Below are positions 54,036 to 64,000 of a DNA stretch of 64,000 nt, piece after piece. Numbering within the stretch: the stretch's first letter is position 1; each line of letters opens with the position of its first letter. The notes beneath the pieces are model-generated. The model had not been told where the DNA came from, did no database searches, and worked only from the letters and a program-made list of their open reading frames with translations. Position numbers and translations under genes: made by a program. This DNA is from Providencia burhodogranariea DSM 19968. GTDB lineage: Bacteria > Pseudomonadota > Gammaproteobacteria > Enterobacterales > Enterobacteriaceae. The DNA lies in the NCBI RefSeq assembly GCF_000314855.2, contig NZ_KB233222.1:2165342-2229341 (forward strand), written 5' to 3'.

Positions 54036-55780
54036 TGATGAGAGTTTTATTACCTTTTCTGGCTCTGTATCGCCGTCATTGGTTCTTAATCCTGCTTGGA
54101 ATGATTTTAGCTATCGTAACGTTGCTAGCAAGTATTGGATTACTGACCTTATCTGGATGGTTCCTTGCAGGTACAGCGATTGCTGGTTTTCCTGGGCTTT
54201 ACTACTTTAACTATATGCTGCCCGCTGCTGGTGTACGAGGGGCCGCTATCTTCCGTACTGCTGGCCGCTATGCAGAACGATTAGTCAGCCACGATGCAAC
54301 ATTTAGAGTCCTTTCACACTTACGCGTGTTTGCCTTTAGCAAAATACTCCCGCTCTCACCGGGAGGTATTAGTCGCTTTCGTCAAGGCGAGATACTCAAC
54401 CGATTAGTCGCTGATGTTGAAACTTTAGATCACCTCTATTTACGCGTTATATCACCGATTTTTGCAGCTTTTGTCGTAATCTTCGTGCTAACTTTCGGTT
54501 TAGGCTTTCTTGATACTCGTTTAGCTTGGACGCTTGGCGGTATCATGCTATTTCTACTGTTTACTTTGCCATTTGTATTTTATCGTGCAGGTAAACCTAT
54601 CGGCCAAGAATTGACTCATTTACGAGCTCATTATCGCACTATTTTAACCTCTGCTTTACAAGGTCAAGCCGAACTAACATTATTCGGCGCCCTACCTCGA
54701 TTCCGTCAAACGCTAATAACTATTGAAAGCCAATGGCAAGTGCGTCAGCAGCAGCAAGCTAACCTGACAGGACTATCTCAGGCAATTATTTTGTTTGCCT
54801 CAGGCTTTACTGCAACTCTACTATTATGGATGGCGGCAGATCATGTTGGTGGAAATAGCGAACCTGGCGCATTAATTGCCTTATTTGTTTTCTGCGCGTT
54901 AGCCGCTTTTGAAACGCTCGGCCCTGTTGCTGTCGCCTTCCAACATATGGGGCAAGTAATTGCTTCTGCTGAACGTGTATCTCAGCTGATTGATGCAAAA
55001 CCTGAAGTCACTTTCCCTAACAAAGGTTCCGTATTATCACAACTGGAAAGCCTCGTCGTCGACAATGTTTCATTTACTTATCCTGAGCAGCCTTTTGCTG
55101 TCTTAAAACACGTATCGCTTTCACTACGCCAAGGGCAGCACATTGCATTATTGGGAAAAACCGGTTGTGGTAAATCAACACTATTACAATTGCTAACCCG
55201 CGCATGGGATGTTAACAGTGGTGTTATCAAGATTAATGATCAACCTATTGCTGATTATAGCGAAGAGGATTTACGTGCAGCGATGTCGGTTGTTCCTCAG
55301 CGTGTGCACGTTTTTAGTGATACACTACGTAATAATCTTTTACTCGCTGACGAAAAAGCTACCGATAAGCAGCTCAACGACGTGTTAGAACAGGTTGGGC
55401 TTGGCAACCTACTGGAAAATGAGCAAAAGCTCAATGCTTGGATGGGAGAAGGTGGTCGTCAATTATCCGGTGGTGAACAACGCCGTTTAGGTATTGCTAG
55501 AGCTTTATTACATAATGCGCCATTGGTTTTAATGGATGAACCAACAGAAGGGCTTGATGCTCAAACAGAGCAACAAATCCTCGCATTGCTAAAAGAAAAA
55601 TGTGCTGATAAAACACTGATTGTGATCACACACCGGATGCAGGGGTTAGATCAAATGGATACTATTTGTGTTATGGATAATGGTGAAATTGTTGAAAAAG
55701 GTTCACATCAAAATCTTATTGATTTGAAAGGCCGTTATTTCCAATTTCGTCAACGGCATATGCAGCAACATGCTATCTGA
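54035..55780 (+). CDS. cydC: Heterodimeric ABC transporter subunit CydC
   Basis: Partner of CydD, 581 residues, with six membrane segments ([16 protein letters not shown] region) and an ATPase domain with Walker [10 protein letters not shown], signature LSGGEQRR and Walker [19 protein letters not shown] lies five bases before the ATG at 54035. An ATG at 54038 gives the E. coli-like MRVLLPFL start and is equally possible. TGATG overlap with cydD indicates translational coupling. Confidence 0.96.
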   Translation: MMRVLLPFLALYRRHWFLILLGMILAIVTLLASIGLLTLSGWFLAGTAIAGFPGLYYFNYMLPAAGVRGAAIFRTAGRYAERLVSHDATFRVLSHLRVFAFSKILPLSPGGISRFRQGEILNRLVADVETLDHLYLRVISPIFAAFVVIFVLTFGLGFLDTRLAWTLGGIMLFLLFTLPFVFYRAGKPIGQELTHLRAHYRTILTSALQGQAELTLFGALPRFRQTLITIESQWQVRQQQQANLTGLSQAIILFASGFTATLLLWMAADHVGGNSEPGALIALFVFCALAAFETLGPVAVAFQHMGQVIASAERVSQLIDAKPEVTFPNKGSVLSQLESLVVDNVSFTYPEQPFAVLKHVSLSLRQGQHIALLGKTGCGKSTLLQLLTRAWDVNSGVIKINDQPIADYSEEDLRAAMSVVPQRVHVFSDTLRNNLLLADEKATDKQLNDVLEQVGLGNLLENEQKLNAWMGEGGRQLSGGEQRRLGIARALLHNAPLVLMDEPTEGLDAQTEQQILALLKEKCADKTLIVITHRMQGLDQMDTICVMDNGEIVEKGSHQNLIDLKGRYFQFRQRHMQQHAI

Positions 55781-55788
55781 GATACTCA

Positions 55789-56493
55789 ATGTACCAACTT
55801 GATGATAACTCTTATTTATTCCCGCCCGTCAATGAGGCAATGCGGGAACCAAACGGGCTACTTGCTATAGGTGGAGACCTCTCACCTGAAAGGTTAAAAG
55901 CGGCCTATTATGACGGTATATTTCCTTGGTTTAATCCAAATGAGCTACCGCTGTGGTGGTCGCCCGACCCAAGAGCTGTTTTAATGGTCGGCGAATTACA
56001 TATCAGCCGTTCAATGAAAAAGTTATTGAGAAAGAAAAAATATCGTATCACTATCAATCATGCTTTCAAGGAAGTCATTGAAGCTTGCTCGGTACGAGAA
56101 GAAGGAACATGGATTTTACCTGAAGTACGTGCTGGATATCAGGCTTTGCATCAACATGGAATCGCACACTCTGTCGAGGCTTGGTATGGTGAAAAGCTAG
56201 TTGGCGGCTTGTATGGCGTGAACATCGGGCACCTGTTTTGTGGGGAATCAATGTTCAGTAGAATGAATGATGCATCCAAATTTGCTTTTATTACATTCTA
56301 TTTTCATTTTTTGCGCTATAATGGGCAGCTTTTTGATTGTCAGGTACTTAATCACCACACAGCCTCATTAGGCGCAAAAGAAATATCCCGTAGGGATTTT
56401 TTAAATATTCTTTATCGGTGGCGTAACAATGCGATTAACCCAGTCTGCTGGTTACCGCAATCGATTGAAATATCACCACTATTCGAACAATGA
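55789..56493 (+). CDS. aat: Leucyl/phenylalanyl-tRNA--protein transferase
   Basis: Aat adds Leu or Phe to the N-terminus of proteins that start with Lys or Arg, marking them for ClpS-ClpAP. The 234-residue protein carries [36 protein letters not shown] and [18 protein letters not shown], all family signatures. It starts eight bases after cydC. The degradation partners clpA and clpS are encoded just downstream on the other strand. Confidence 0.97.
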   Translation: MYQLDDNSYLFPPVNEAMREPNGLLAIGGDLSPERLKAAYYDGIFPWFNPNELPLWWSPDPRAVLMVGELHISRSMKKLLRKKKYRITINHAFKEVIEACSVREEGTWILPEVRAGYQALHQHGIAHSVEAWYGEKLVGGLYGVNIGHLFCGESMFSRMNDASKFAFITFYFHFLRYNGQLFDCQVLNHHTASLGAKEISRRDFLNILYRWRNNAINPVCWLPQSIEISPLFEQ

Positions 56494-56630
56494 ATTTTGG
56501 TTTTAAGTAATTTTATGCCTATACTACTCAAGAAAAATCGCTTTAAAATGCGACATTTCTTTACTTAACGAGGGTTTTTGGGCATTATCTTGCACGTTAA
56601 AAATCATGGTTATTAGACTTAGAGGATTAG

Positions 56631-56849
<219 letters not shown>

Positions 56850-56878
56850 TTATATCCCTTCAGGCAAGGCCTGATACT

Positions 56879-56918
56879 GCCACAGGTGCTGTGCAAGCTG
56901 CACAACACACCTGTGGTC
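56879..56918. terminator. Bidirectional terminator between infA and clpA
   Basis: A long hairpin: CCACAGGTG (56880-56888) with CACCTGTGG (56908-56916), and inside it GTGCA with TGCAC (56891-56895 and 56900-56904). It separates two convergent genes. Confidence 0.8.
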
Positions 56919-56924
56919 TATTTG

Positions 56925-59210
56925 TTAGAATACCGCATCCTCCGGCGAGGCCTTGTGCACGCTACTGAAGCTGTATGTCAGTGTGTTACTTTTATCATCA
57001 AGCCCGATACTTACCGAGCCGCCATTAGTTAACGAACCAAACAGTAATTCATTTGCTAATGGTTTTTTCAGGTTATCCTGAATGACGCGTGCCATAGGTC
57101 GGGCTCCCATCGCTTTATCATAACCTTTCTCACACAACCAGCTACGAGCTGCTCGACTAACCTCAATCGATACCCCTTTCTCATCCAATTGTGCCTGTAG
57201 TTCAACAATGAATTTATCCACAACTTGAGTAATAATTTCAACAGATAACGAATTGAACCAAATAATGCCATCCAGACGATTACGAAACTCAGGCGAAAAG
57301 GTTTTTTTGATTTCCGACATCGCATCTGTACTGTTGTCTTGGTCTGCAAAACCAATTGAACGACGTTGAGTCTCTTGTACACCTGCGTTGGTTGTCATCA
57401 CCACAATTACATTACGAAAATCTGCTTTGCGCCCGTTATTGTCTGTCAGAGTTCCATGATCCATCACTTGAAGAAGGATATTAAATACATCTGGATGTGC
57501 TTTTTCTATCTCATCAAGTAGAACCACCGAATGAGGATGTTTGATAACTGCATCGGTGAGTAACCCACCTTGATCAAACCCGACGTATCCCGGAGGTGCA
57601 CCAATTAAGCGGCTTACTGTATGTCGTTCCATATACTCAGACATATCAAAGCGCAACAATTTGATATCTAGTGCTTTAGCTAATTGAACTGTGACTTCAG
57701 TTTTACCGACACCTGTTGGACCGGCAAACAAAAAAGAACCAACTGGTTTATGATCAGGCCCTAATCCAGCTCGACTCATTTTAATCGCTTCCGTCAAAGC
57801 AGCGATCGCATTATCTTGCCCAAATACTAGCATTTTCAAACGCGCATCAAGTGTTTTTAATCTGTCTTTATCGCTAGAAGATACCGTTTTTTCTGGGATC
57901 CGTGCGATACGAGCAACAACAGATTCAATTTCAGGAATACCAATCGTTTTTTTACGCTTACTCGGTGCAACTAAGCGAGTTCTAGCTCCTGCCTCATCAA
58001 TAACGTCGATTGCTTTATCAGGAAGGTGCCTGTCAGTAATGTACTTAACAGATAAATCCACCGCTGCCTGAATCGCTTTCGCGGTATAGCGAACATCATG
58101 GTGAGATTCGTATTTAGGTTTTAACCCATTAATGATACGTACAGTCTCTTCAGCCGTTGGCTCAACAATATCAATTTTTTGGAAACGACGAGCTAACGCT
58201 CTATCTTTCTCGAAAATATTGCTAAATTCTTGGTAAGTCGTTGAACCAATAACTCGGATACGACCACCTGATAATAATGGCTTAATTAAGTTAGCCGCAT
58301 CGACTTGCCCACCAGAAGCTGCGCCAGCACCAATAATAGTGTGAATTTCGTCGATAAATAAAATACTTTTAGGATCTTTTTCAAGCATTTTTAGCAGTGA
58401 TTTAAAGCGTTTTTCAAAATCACCGCGGTATTTAGTTCCAGCAAGCAGAGAACCAATATCCAATGAATAAATAGTGTATCCCTTCATCACTTCAGGAACG
58501 TCATCTTGCTCTATTCGCCATGCAAGCCCTTCCGCAATCGCGGTTTTACCAACACCTGATTCCCCCACCAACAATGGGTTATTTTTACGGCGACGGCACA
58601 ATACTTGAATGGTACGCTCTAATTCTGCCTGACGCCCAACGAGAGGGTCGATATTACCCTGTTTAGCCTGTTGATTAAGGTTAGTGGTAAAGCTATCCAT
58701 GTGATCATCTGAAACAGGCTGCTCTTCGTTGTTTACATTACTATTCGGTATATCTTGTTCAGATGAAGGTGCTTCTTCGCCTTTTATCGTGCCATGAGAA
58801 ATAAAATTCACCACGTCTAAGCGACTCACATCATGCTTGCGTAATAAATAAGCAGCCTGAGACTCTTGTTCACTAAAAATAGCAACGAGTACGTTAGCGC
58901 CACTCACTTCATTGCGCCCCGATGACTGGACATGGAAGACCGCACGTTGCAATACGCGTTGAAAGCTTAATGTTGGCTGAGTATCGCGATTATCATGCTC
59001 AGGTAACAGCGGGGTCGTTTGTGCAATGAAATGCTCAAGTTCTTGTCGCAGGACGACAATGTCAACTTTACAGGCATCCAATGCTTCACGTGCAGACGTA
59101 TTACTCAATAATGCCAGTAATAGGTGCTCCACCGTCATAAATTCGTGTCGATTGTCTTTCGCTTTTGCAAATGCGACGTTTAGACTAAGCTCCAATTCTT
59201 GATTGAGCAT
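56925..59210 (-). CDS. clpA: ClpAP protease ATPase subunit ClpA
   Basis: ClpA unfolds substrates and feeds them to ClpP. The 761-residue protein has the N-terminal repeat domain (1-145) that binds ClpS, a first AAA+ module with GESGVGKTA and the [15 protein letters not shown] Walker B, a second with GPTGVGKTE and [11 protein letters not shown], and the ClpP-binding loop SIGFADQ. The ATG at 59210 has GGGAGG five bases upstream; the GTG two codons earlier is open but less likely. Paired with clpS as in E. coli. Confidence 0.97.
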   Translation of the reverse strand: MLNQELELSLNVAFAKAKDNRHEFMTVEHLLLALLSNTSAREALDACKVDIVVLRQELEHFIAQTTPLLPEHDNRDTQPTLSFQRVLQRAVFHVQSSGRNEVSGANVLVAIFSEQESQAAYLLRKHDVSRLDVVNFISHGTIKGEEAPSSEQDIPNSNVNNEEQPVSDDHMDSFTTNLNQQAKQGNIDPLVGRQAELERTIQVLCRRRKNNPLLVGESGVGKTAIAEGLAWRIEQDDVPEVMKGYTIYSLDIGSLLAGTKYRGDFEKRFKSLLKMLEKDPKSILFIDEIHTIIGAGAASGGQVDAANLIKPLLSGGRIRVIGSTTYQEFSNIFEKDRALARRFQKIDIVEPTAEETVRIINGLKPKYESHHDVRYTAKAIQAAVDLSVKYITDRHLPDKAIDVIDEAGARTRLVAPSKRKKTIGIPEIESVVARIARIPEKTVSSSDKDRLKTLDARLKMLVFGQDNAIAALTEAIKMSRAGLGPDHKPVGSFLFAGPTGVGKTEVTVQLAKALDIKLLRFDMSEYMERHTVSRLIGAPPGYVGFDQGGLLTDAVIKHPHSVVLLDEIEKAHPDVFNILLQVMDHGTLTDNNGRKADFRNVIVVMTTNAGVQETQRRSIGFADQDNSTDAMSEIKKTFSPEFRNRLDGIIWFNSLSVEIITQVVDKFIVELQAQLDEKGVSIEVSRAARSWLCEKGYDKAMGARPMARVIQDNLKKPLANELLFGSLTNGGSVSIGLDDKSNTLTYSFSSVHKASPEDAVF

Positions 59211-59237
59211 AAGCACCTCCCAAAATTGATATTAAGC

Positions 59238-59367
59238 TATACCCATCATACTTCAAGTTACATGGGGTTAGTATCGCTCAATGACCCGAATATTAATGAT
59301 ATAATCACGCATACTCTTCTGGGTATTCGCTTACTGCCTACATATATCTTGAAATACCTAAAGTATA
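59238..59367. repeat. ERIC-like element between clpS and clpA
   Basis: TATACCCATCATACTTCAAG (59238-59257), continuing TTACATG, faces CATATATCTTGAAATACC, AAGTATA (59341-59367) in inverted orientation. The length is 130 bp. It fills most of the 159-base clpS-clpA gap and so lies in the shared transcript. Confidence 0.6.
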
Positions 59368-59369
59368 AA

Positions 59370-59690
59370 TCACACTTTTTCTATTGTGCAGAGTAAAGGG
59401 TATTCATGTTCACGTGCATAAGTGTTAATTTGTGCCGCTTTAGTTTCTGCTACCTCTGCCGTAAAAATCCCACAAACCCCTTTGCCCTGAAAATGAACAT
59501 CTAACATTATCTGTGTAGCGCGTTCTTCATCAAAAGAAAAGTATTTTTGTAACACTTCAACAACAAAATCCATTGGAGTGTAATCATCATTATTTAATAG
59601 AACTTTATACATTGAAGGGGGCTGTAAAATTTGCTCCACTTCGTCCTTAAAGATGACGTCTGTTTTAAATATACCAAAAAAATCGCTCAT
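59370..59690 (-). CDS. clpS: ATP-dependent Clp protease adaptor ClpS
   Basis: ClpS binds N-degron residues and delivers such proteins to ClpAP. The 106-residue protein has the conserved [20 protein letters not shown] motif (Asp-Asp of the N-degron pocket), the [19 protein letters not shown] stretch and TAEVAETK. The first 25 residues form the flexible tail and differ most from E. coli. It is upstream of clpA, divergent from cspD. Confidence 0.97.
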   Translation of the reverse strand: MSDFFGIFKTDVIFKDEVEQILQPPSMYKVLLNNDDYTPMDFVVEVLQKYFSFDEERATQIMLDVHFQGKGVCGIFTAEVAETKAAQINTYAREHEYPLLCTIEKV

Positions 59691-60075
59691 TACTTGTCGT
59701 GCTCAGAGTTATAAATTCAATTAAGCATAGCCTTTATTATCAATGATTTCTATTAATCAAGATAACAGTAAAACACAGTGGGAATCATTTATTTTATCAA
59801 TCTCTGGCTCCCTACAGCTACAGTGTAACATGCTATTTAGCGTAACTCATACGGCTAAGATTTTGTGATCAACTTCAAATTTTATGAAAATGATCGTGCC
59901 TCCCATATCCAATTTTCATCACTTTACCTTAAAACCTCAAACTCATCACTTGACGTCATAGGTCAATTCACTACAGTATGATTTGCAGACAGTCAATATG
60001 GGTAATTATACTTAGCCAATGCGTAGAGATTATGCATTTATGTCAAACACAACTTGCAAATATGAAGGACGAGGT
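59691..60075. other. Divergent clpS/cspD intergenic region
   Basis: 385 bases with no further gene. The cspD reading frame is open 19 codons upstream of its real start but that part has no cold-shock similarity. Promoters for both genes are expected; none is clear enough to mark. Confidence 0.55.
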
Positions 60076-60327
60076 ATGGAGACAGGTACAGTTAAATGGT
60101 TTAACAATGCCAAAGGCTTTGGTTTCATCTGCCCAGAGAATGGAGGCGAAGACATTTTTGCACATTACTCCTGTATACAAATGGATGGTTACAGGACATT
60201 AAAGGCAGGCCAGAAAGTCAATTTTAGTATCAATATTGGCCCGAAAGGGAATCATGCGAACCTCATTGTTCCTATTGAGGATAGTACGGTTAATAATACA
60301 AATATAGAGGCTGTGTCTCAAGAGTAA
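60076..60327 (+). CDS. cspD: Cold shock-like protein CspD
   Basis: CspD is a stationary-phase, nucleic-acid-binding inhibitor of replication in E. coli. The 83-residue protein has the RNP-like motifs KGFGFICPE and DIFAHYS and the CspD-specific IQMDGYRTLKAGQKV. The ATG at 60076 is chosen because GACGAGG lies just upstream and the sequence then matches E. coli. The C-terminal tail after VPIED is a little longer than in E. coli (74 residues) and polar. Confidence 0.95.
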   Translation: METGTVKWFNNAKGFGFICPENGGEDIFAHYSCIQMDGYRTLKAGQKVNFSINIGPKGNHANLIVPIEDSTVNNTNIEAVSQE

Positions 60328-60434
60328 CTGGGTTAATAGAGCACAGTTAATTACTTATCGATTTAGTGATTACACATTTATAATCTGCGGTAGTTAACTG
60401 TGTCTATTTTTTAATTCAGACTTTAATCTTCTAA

Positions 60435-61367
60435 CTAATGACTTTGGGTCTGGATACGAGACATATCACCATAAAGTAATTTCAGTAATGTAAATTGTTC
60501 TTTATCATAAAATTGACAATTCCCGCTACTAAACTCCTTCGCAACTTCAATCATAAATTTTACGGATGACGCAATATCAATTTCATGGCTAGCACCTGTT
60601 GAACAACCAGGCACAATTGTTTGCGTACAAATAGCAACACCAACAACAGGAGCTGTTGTTGATACCGCTGGCTGCATAATGCTATTGATATGATGGAGCC
60701 CATTTCCATAAGGCGTAATGTCTTGAACTGCGAGTGGGAAAGTTACAGCATGTTGGCCACTACTCCATTCCATCAAACTTAATAAGTCTTCAGAAACAGG
60801 TAAGATATAACCTTCTTTGACTGTTGGAGATAGCGCGTAACCTTTATGATTGAGTAGTCTATTGCCCTTGGTAGTATCCACTGACAATATAGCATCCGCT
60901 TCCGAGATCGACTCATGTTCATTCATTGTCTCGTCTTTAAGCGGTGAGTCCATAAAATCGACAGGAGTATGAGGGCGTGTCGGTGCAGTTGGGCAGATAT
61001 GAGTTGAAATGATCACATCTCCCAGTAATACATCACCTTTTTGTTTCATTTCAGCTAATTTAAGTGCCGCAGCAATCGCTGCAATTGCACCATCAGCATC
61101 AGAAACTACACCAATACGAGATGGCCTCGCACCAATTCCACCTAAGCGACCAATGATCCCTAGTGTTGGTGCATTTTTACCTCGTAATTTGCCTTCGCTT
61201 CCCGGAATAACAATACGAACAAAATCACTCTGCCCTTTTTCGTCTTGTACTGTTTTTGAAGATACTTCAATTGCCGTAAAATCATTAAATAAAGCAACAA
61301 TATCATTCCCACAAACGGCTGCGCTATCGATCAACTCGTAAACACATAGGGTCTGTTTTAAACTCAT
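60435..61367 (-). CDS. DUF1177-family protein
   Basis: A 310-residue protein of the DUF1177 family, function not established. Strong blocks are NAPTLGIIGRLGGIGARP, GDVIISTHICPTAPTRPH, SVDTTKGNRLLNHKG, TVKEGYILPVSEDLL and PGCSTGASHEID. The GD, His and Asp positions suggest a metal-binding hydrolase, which is inference. AAGGGAA precedes the ATG at 61367; 32 more codons are open upstream but unlike the family. It is the last gene of a minus-strand cluster with an IclR regulator, a nitrilase-type hydrolase and an NCS1 permease. Confidence 0.85.
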   Translation of the reverse strand: MSLKQTLCVYELIDSAAVCGNDIVALFNDFTAIEVSSKTVQDEKGQSDFVRIVIPGSEGKLRGKNAPTLGIIGRLGGIGARPSRIGVVSDADGAIAAIAAALKLAEMKQKGDVLLGDVIISTHICPTAPTRPHTPVDFMDSPLKDETMNEHESISEADAILSVDTTKGNRLLNHKGYALSPTVKEGYILPVSEDLLSLMEWSSGQHAVTFPLAVQDITPYGNGLHHINSIMQPAVSTTAPVVGVAICTQTIVPGCSTGASHEIDIASSVKFMIEVAKEFSSGNCQFYDKEQFTLLKLLYGDMSRIQTQSH

Positions 61368-61483
61368 AAATTTCCCTTGGTATTTTTTACTACTTTCAGA
61401 TCTATCGATCTGATTTCCTGATGAAGGCGTATATACGCACTGTAGGATTGTTAATGTTAACAATCCTACATATTTTTTTTATT

Positions 61484-62233
61484 TTATGATTTGGTACTGC
61501 GTTTTAACCAGTACGGATCGCCTACCATACTACCTAGATAGGATGCCTTATGACATATTTTAGCGGCTAACTTTGCCAATAATTCGGGAGTAATTTGTGA
61601 TGCCGGCAGACTCAAGCAAAGTGCATATAGTGTCCCTTGTGAAGGGTCATACACTGTACTCGATACTGAAGCGACACCAGGCACAGCCTCATTGATTGAA
61701 TAAGCCCAACCACGTTCTTCAATTTGATTCAGTTCTTGACGTAACTTGTCTTGCTTTTCTTCCGGTTCTTGACAAATGATCACCTCTCTTTCACTCAAAG
61801 AATTACGAGATAATAGCGCTTTCCCTGTTGAAGTACCTGCGATAGGCAATCTTGTACCCGGCTGAGTAATCACTTGGAGCATGCTGTTACCAATCCGAGC
61901 ATGCACCACTCTCACTTGGTCCTTGTCACGCAAAGAAACATAACTCGTGAAACCTGTTTCTTTGGTTATTTCATCAAGAGATTCAAGAGACATATCTATT
62001 AGCGGATTCATTCCCCTAGCGCGATGAGCCAATTCCATGATGATCAAACCAGGTCGATAAATTGGCGCATCTTTTTTCTTTTCGAGCAAACCATACTCAG
62101 ACATCTGTTTTAATAAACGTGACGCTGAACTTTTTGGCATCCCCAATTCATTAACTAATGTTGTTACCGTTAGCTCATCACCAGAGCGAAGAAATAACCG
62201 ATATACGTCAACAACACTCGAGAGAATACTCAT
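61484..62233 (-). CDS. IclR-family transcriptional regulator
   Basis: A 249-residue regulator with an N-terminal winged helix (TVTTLVNELGMPKSSASRLL) and the C-terminal IclR effector domain (ITQPGTRLPIAGTSTGKALL and GWAYSINEAVPGVASVSS). It overlaps the end of the hydrolase gene by four bases (ATGA), so it is in the same operon and likely controls it. The effector is unknown but is probably the substrate or an intermediate of the pathway. Confidence 0.92.
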   Translation of the reverse strand: MSILSSVVDVYRLFLRSGDELTVTTLVNELGMPKSSASRLLKQMSEYGLLEKKKDAPIYRPGLIIMELAHRARGMNPLIDMSLESLDEITKETGFTSYVSLRDKDQVRVVHARIGNSMLQVITQPGTRLPIAGTSTGKALLSRNSLSEREVIICQEPEEKQDKLRQELNQIEERGWAYSINEAVPGVASVSSTVYDPSQGTLYALCLSLPASQITPELLAKLAAKICHKASYLGSMVGDPYWLKRSTKS

Positions 62234-63075
62234 AATTCACCTGTAAACTGAGAATTCTGCACCAATTGCTCATAGCTTTGTGGCTTTCTATCTCTTAAAT
62301 AAGGGATGCTAAGGCGGGTATGTGCCTGAGAGAGGAAATTAATCTCACCAATCAATAACGCTTCACCATCACAATTAGCCTCACGAAGTACTTGACCACG
62401 AGGGCCTAAAATTTTACTACCACCAAACATATGTAGTTCTTCTTCATTACCCCAGCGATTAACTGCCAGTAAATGGCTACCATTTTCCAGCGCTCGGCAA
62501 GCAGTATTGATATCCCACATATCTCTATCTTGAACGCACCATGCTGATGGTGCGATTAATAACTCAGCTCCATTTAAGGTGAGAATACGAGCAACCTCAG
62601 GAAACCCCATATCATAGCAAATCATGATGCCAATCTTACCGATTGGCGTATCAAATACAGGGTAACTATTTCCATTACGAAACCACTGTTTTTCAATACC
62701 AAATGCGTGAACTTTACGGAAAACACCGCTGATTCCATCACAACCTGGATTCCAAACACCAACAGAATTATAGATTTCACCGAGGTAACGACCACGCTCG
62801 ACAAAGCCACTCACAATCGTGAGATCTAAACTTGTCGCAAGAGAACTAAATAATTGATAAGTTTCACTACCATCAGTATCGCTGAGATCCCATAATTTAG
62901 TGGTCAATAGGTCACCACGATACCCTGTAGTGGCCAGCTCAGGGAAACAGATCAATTTAGCGTCTTGATCGGCTGCTTGATGGCAGAGATCTGCCATTCG
63001 TTGTAAATTATTTTTCTTGTCACCTAGCGAGGAATTAAATTGTGCAAGAGCAACTTTAACAATGTTATGACCCAT
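62230..63075 (-). CDS. Carbon-nitrogen hydrolase (nitrilase superfamily)
   Basis: A 281-residue enzyme with the Glu-Lys-Cys triad of the superfamily: CFPELATTGYRG (Glu), FRKVHAFG (Lys) and IGIMICYDMGFPEVAR (Cys). The family hydrolyses amides, N-carbamoyl compounds or nitriles; the substrate is not clear. The ATG at 63075 has AAGGA seven bases upstream; a GTG at 63081 is also open. Between the NCS1 permease and the IclR gene, so probably cleaves an imported amide or ureide. Confidence 0.9.
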   Translation of the reverse strand: MGHNIVKVALAQFNSSLGDKKNNLQRMADLCHQAADQDAKLICFPELATTGYRGDLLTTKLWDLSDTDGSETYQLFSSLATSLDLTIVSGFVERGRYLGEIYNSVGVWNPGCDGISGVFRKVHAFGIEKQWFRNGNSYPVFDTPIGKIGIMICYDMGFPEVARILTLNGAELLIAPSAWCVQDRDMWDINTACRALENGSHLLAVNRWGNEEELHMFGGSKILGPRGQVLREANCDGEALLIGEINFLSQAHTRLSIPYLRDRKPQSYEQLVQNSQFTGEL

Positions 63076-63085
63076 GCTCACATCC

Positions 63086-64000
63086 TTAATCTGAGTGATT
63101 GACTTTACGGAAGTGAACTGTACCTACACCTTTTATACGCCCTTGCCAACGCATACCTAGCCAATAGGCTATAGCACTGATAACGAGTGAATTAAGTGCT
63201 GGCACCCCAAAGTCTGCATTGAAAGGACCTAGCTCAGAGCTTCCCCAACCAACCACAACAGCTATCACCCAAACAATTAATGTTATAGGGTTAAAAGCTT
63301 CACATGTTGACGGCAATACACCTTGCGTTCTCGTCGTATCAAGCTCTTTGCGATCACGTTTTAATAGATAGTAATCAACAACCATGATGCCTGCGACGGG
63401 AGGAATAGCTATTCCCAGATAAATGAGGAAACCGATAAAGTTATCTAAAATACCTAACATTGAGGCAATAGTACCAAAAATACCAATAATCCAAGTTAGA
63501 TAACGACGGTCGAAATGCTTGTTAAAAATAGCATTCAATAATGTGGAAAAACCTAATGATGATGAATATAGATTAATATCATTCATTTTTATGGTTGAAA
63601 AGATAACAATTGATGCACCAATCAAGCCCGTCAATGTCATCATCAAGTCAAATACTTGGTAGGTATGTAATGCGAGTGCCATCAATACTGCAATCATATT
63701 GACTAACAATTCACCAAAAAAAGTCCCGATAAGTGTCATCCAGAAAACCTCTTTTGGGCTTTTCATAAAACGACTAATATCGGGAGTTGTTACTGCTGCA
63801 ATGATAAATCCGCCAGCAACCATGGTAATAGCTGCGGGCATGCTCATACGCGGCCCTGATGGTTCTGTACTACTAATAAGAGCACCGATATCCTGCCCTG
63901 AAAGCAAATTATAGGTAGCCCAAGCTAATGCAAGTAAAAATAGCGGCGTTGAAATATTGGCAGTAATAGATAAAAAGCGATACCCATATACCGTAATAAT
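63086..64000 (-). CDS. NCS1-family nucleobase/hydantoin permease (partial)
   Basis: The frame is open through the right window edge, so the N-terminal part is missing. About 304 residues are visible with eight or more hydrophobic segments. TTPDISRFMKSPKEVF and LGIAIPPVAGIMVVDYYLL are typical of CodB-like NCS1 transporters for cytosine, purines, hydantoins or related compounds. It ends 10 bases before the hydrolase gene, in the same operon. The TTG at 63907 is not a real start. Confidence 0.88.
   Translation of the reverse strand: MITVYGYRFLSITANISTPLFLLALAWATYNLLSGQDIGALISSTEPSGPRMSMPAAITMVAGGFIIAAVTTPDISRFMKSPKEVFWMTLIGTFFGELLVNMIAVLMALALHTYQVFDLMMTLTGLIGASIVIFSTIKMNDINLYSSSLGFSTLLNAIFNKHFDRRYLTWIIGIFGTIASMLGILDNFIGFLIYLGIAIPPVAGIMVVDYYLLKRDRKELDTTRTQGVLPSTCEAFNPITLIVWVIAVVVGWGSSELGPFNADFGVPALNSLVISAIAYWLGMRWQGRIKGVGTVHFRKVNHSD

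Overview
This 64 kb window is chromosomal DNA of a low-GC member of the Enterobacterales. Most core proteins (IhfB, RpsA, Cmk, SeqA, FldA, Fur, YcaO, PflB, Lrp, TrxB, ClpS, CspD) look close to their Escherichia coli counterparts, but the DNA is AT-rich and carries accessory blocks. I infer family Morganellaceae, most likely Providencia; this rests on remembered proteins and composition, not on a search.

Layout, left to right. A GT/GGTT microsatellite at the edge is followed by the minus-strand block ihfB, rpsA, cmk, aroA, serC, then pgm and seqA. The plus-strand ybfF is followed by a three-gene type I secretion operon (ABC exporter, HlyD-type adaptor, second ABC exporter) that separates ybfF from ybfE, fldA and fur. 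A very AT-rich stretch with one orphan 168-residue protein lies between fur and the chitoporin gene chiP. Next come an MFS transporter, the periplasmic asparaginase ansB, ycaO, and the anaerobic formate module focA-pflB-pflA with an FNR-like box. A frameshifted DUF2000 gene is divergent from an AsnC/Lrp-type regulator, followed by a BPSS1780-type membrane protein.

From 33.1 to 40.5 kb there is a self-contained sugar or polyol uptake locus. It has a mannose-family PTS (EIIA, EIIB, EIIC, EIID), a zinc alcohol dehydrogenase, a SIS-domain isomerase of the 6-phospho-3-hexuloisomerase type, and a convergent LevR-type sigma-54 activator. A good -24/-12 promoter and an upstream array of GAAACACTAA sites precede the PTS genes. 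The combination suggests import of a hexitol-like substrate, oxidation of its phosphate, and isomerisation towards fructose 6-phosphate.

The right third returns to core genes: serS, rarA, lolA, ftsK and lrp on the minus strand; trxB, cydD, cydC, aat and infA on the plus strand; clpA and clpS on the minus strand; cspD on the plus strand. At the right edge a minus-strand cluster holds an NCS1-type permease (cut by the window end), a nitrilase-superfamily hydrolase, an IclR regulator and a DUF1177 protein, probably for uptake and breakdown of a nitrogen compound. ERIC-like elements of about 125-140 bp sit in several gaps. I saw no rRNA, tRNA, CRISPR array, transposase or prophage.
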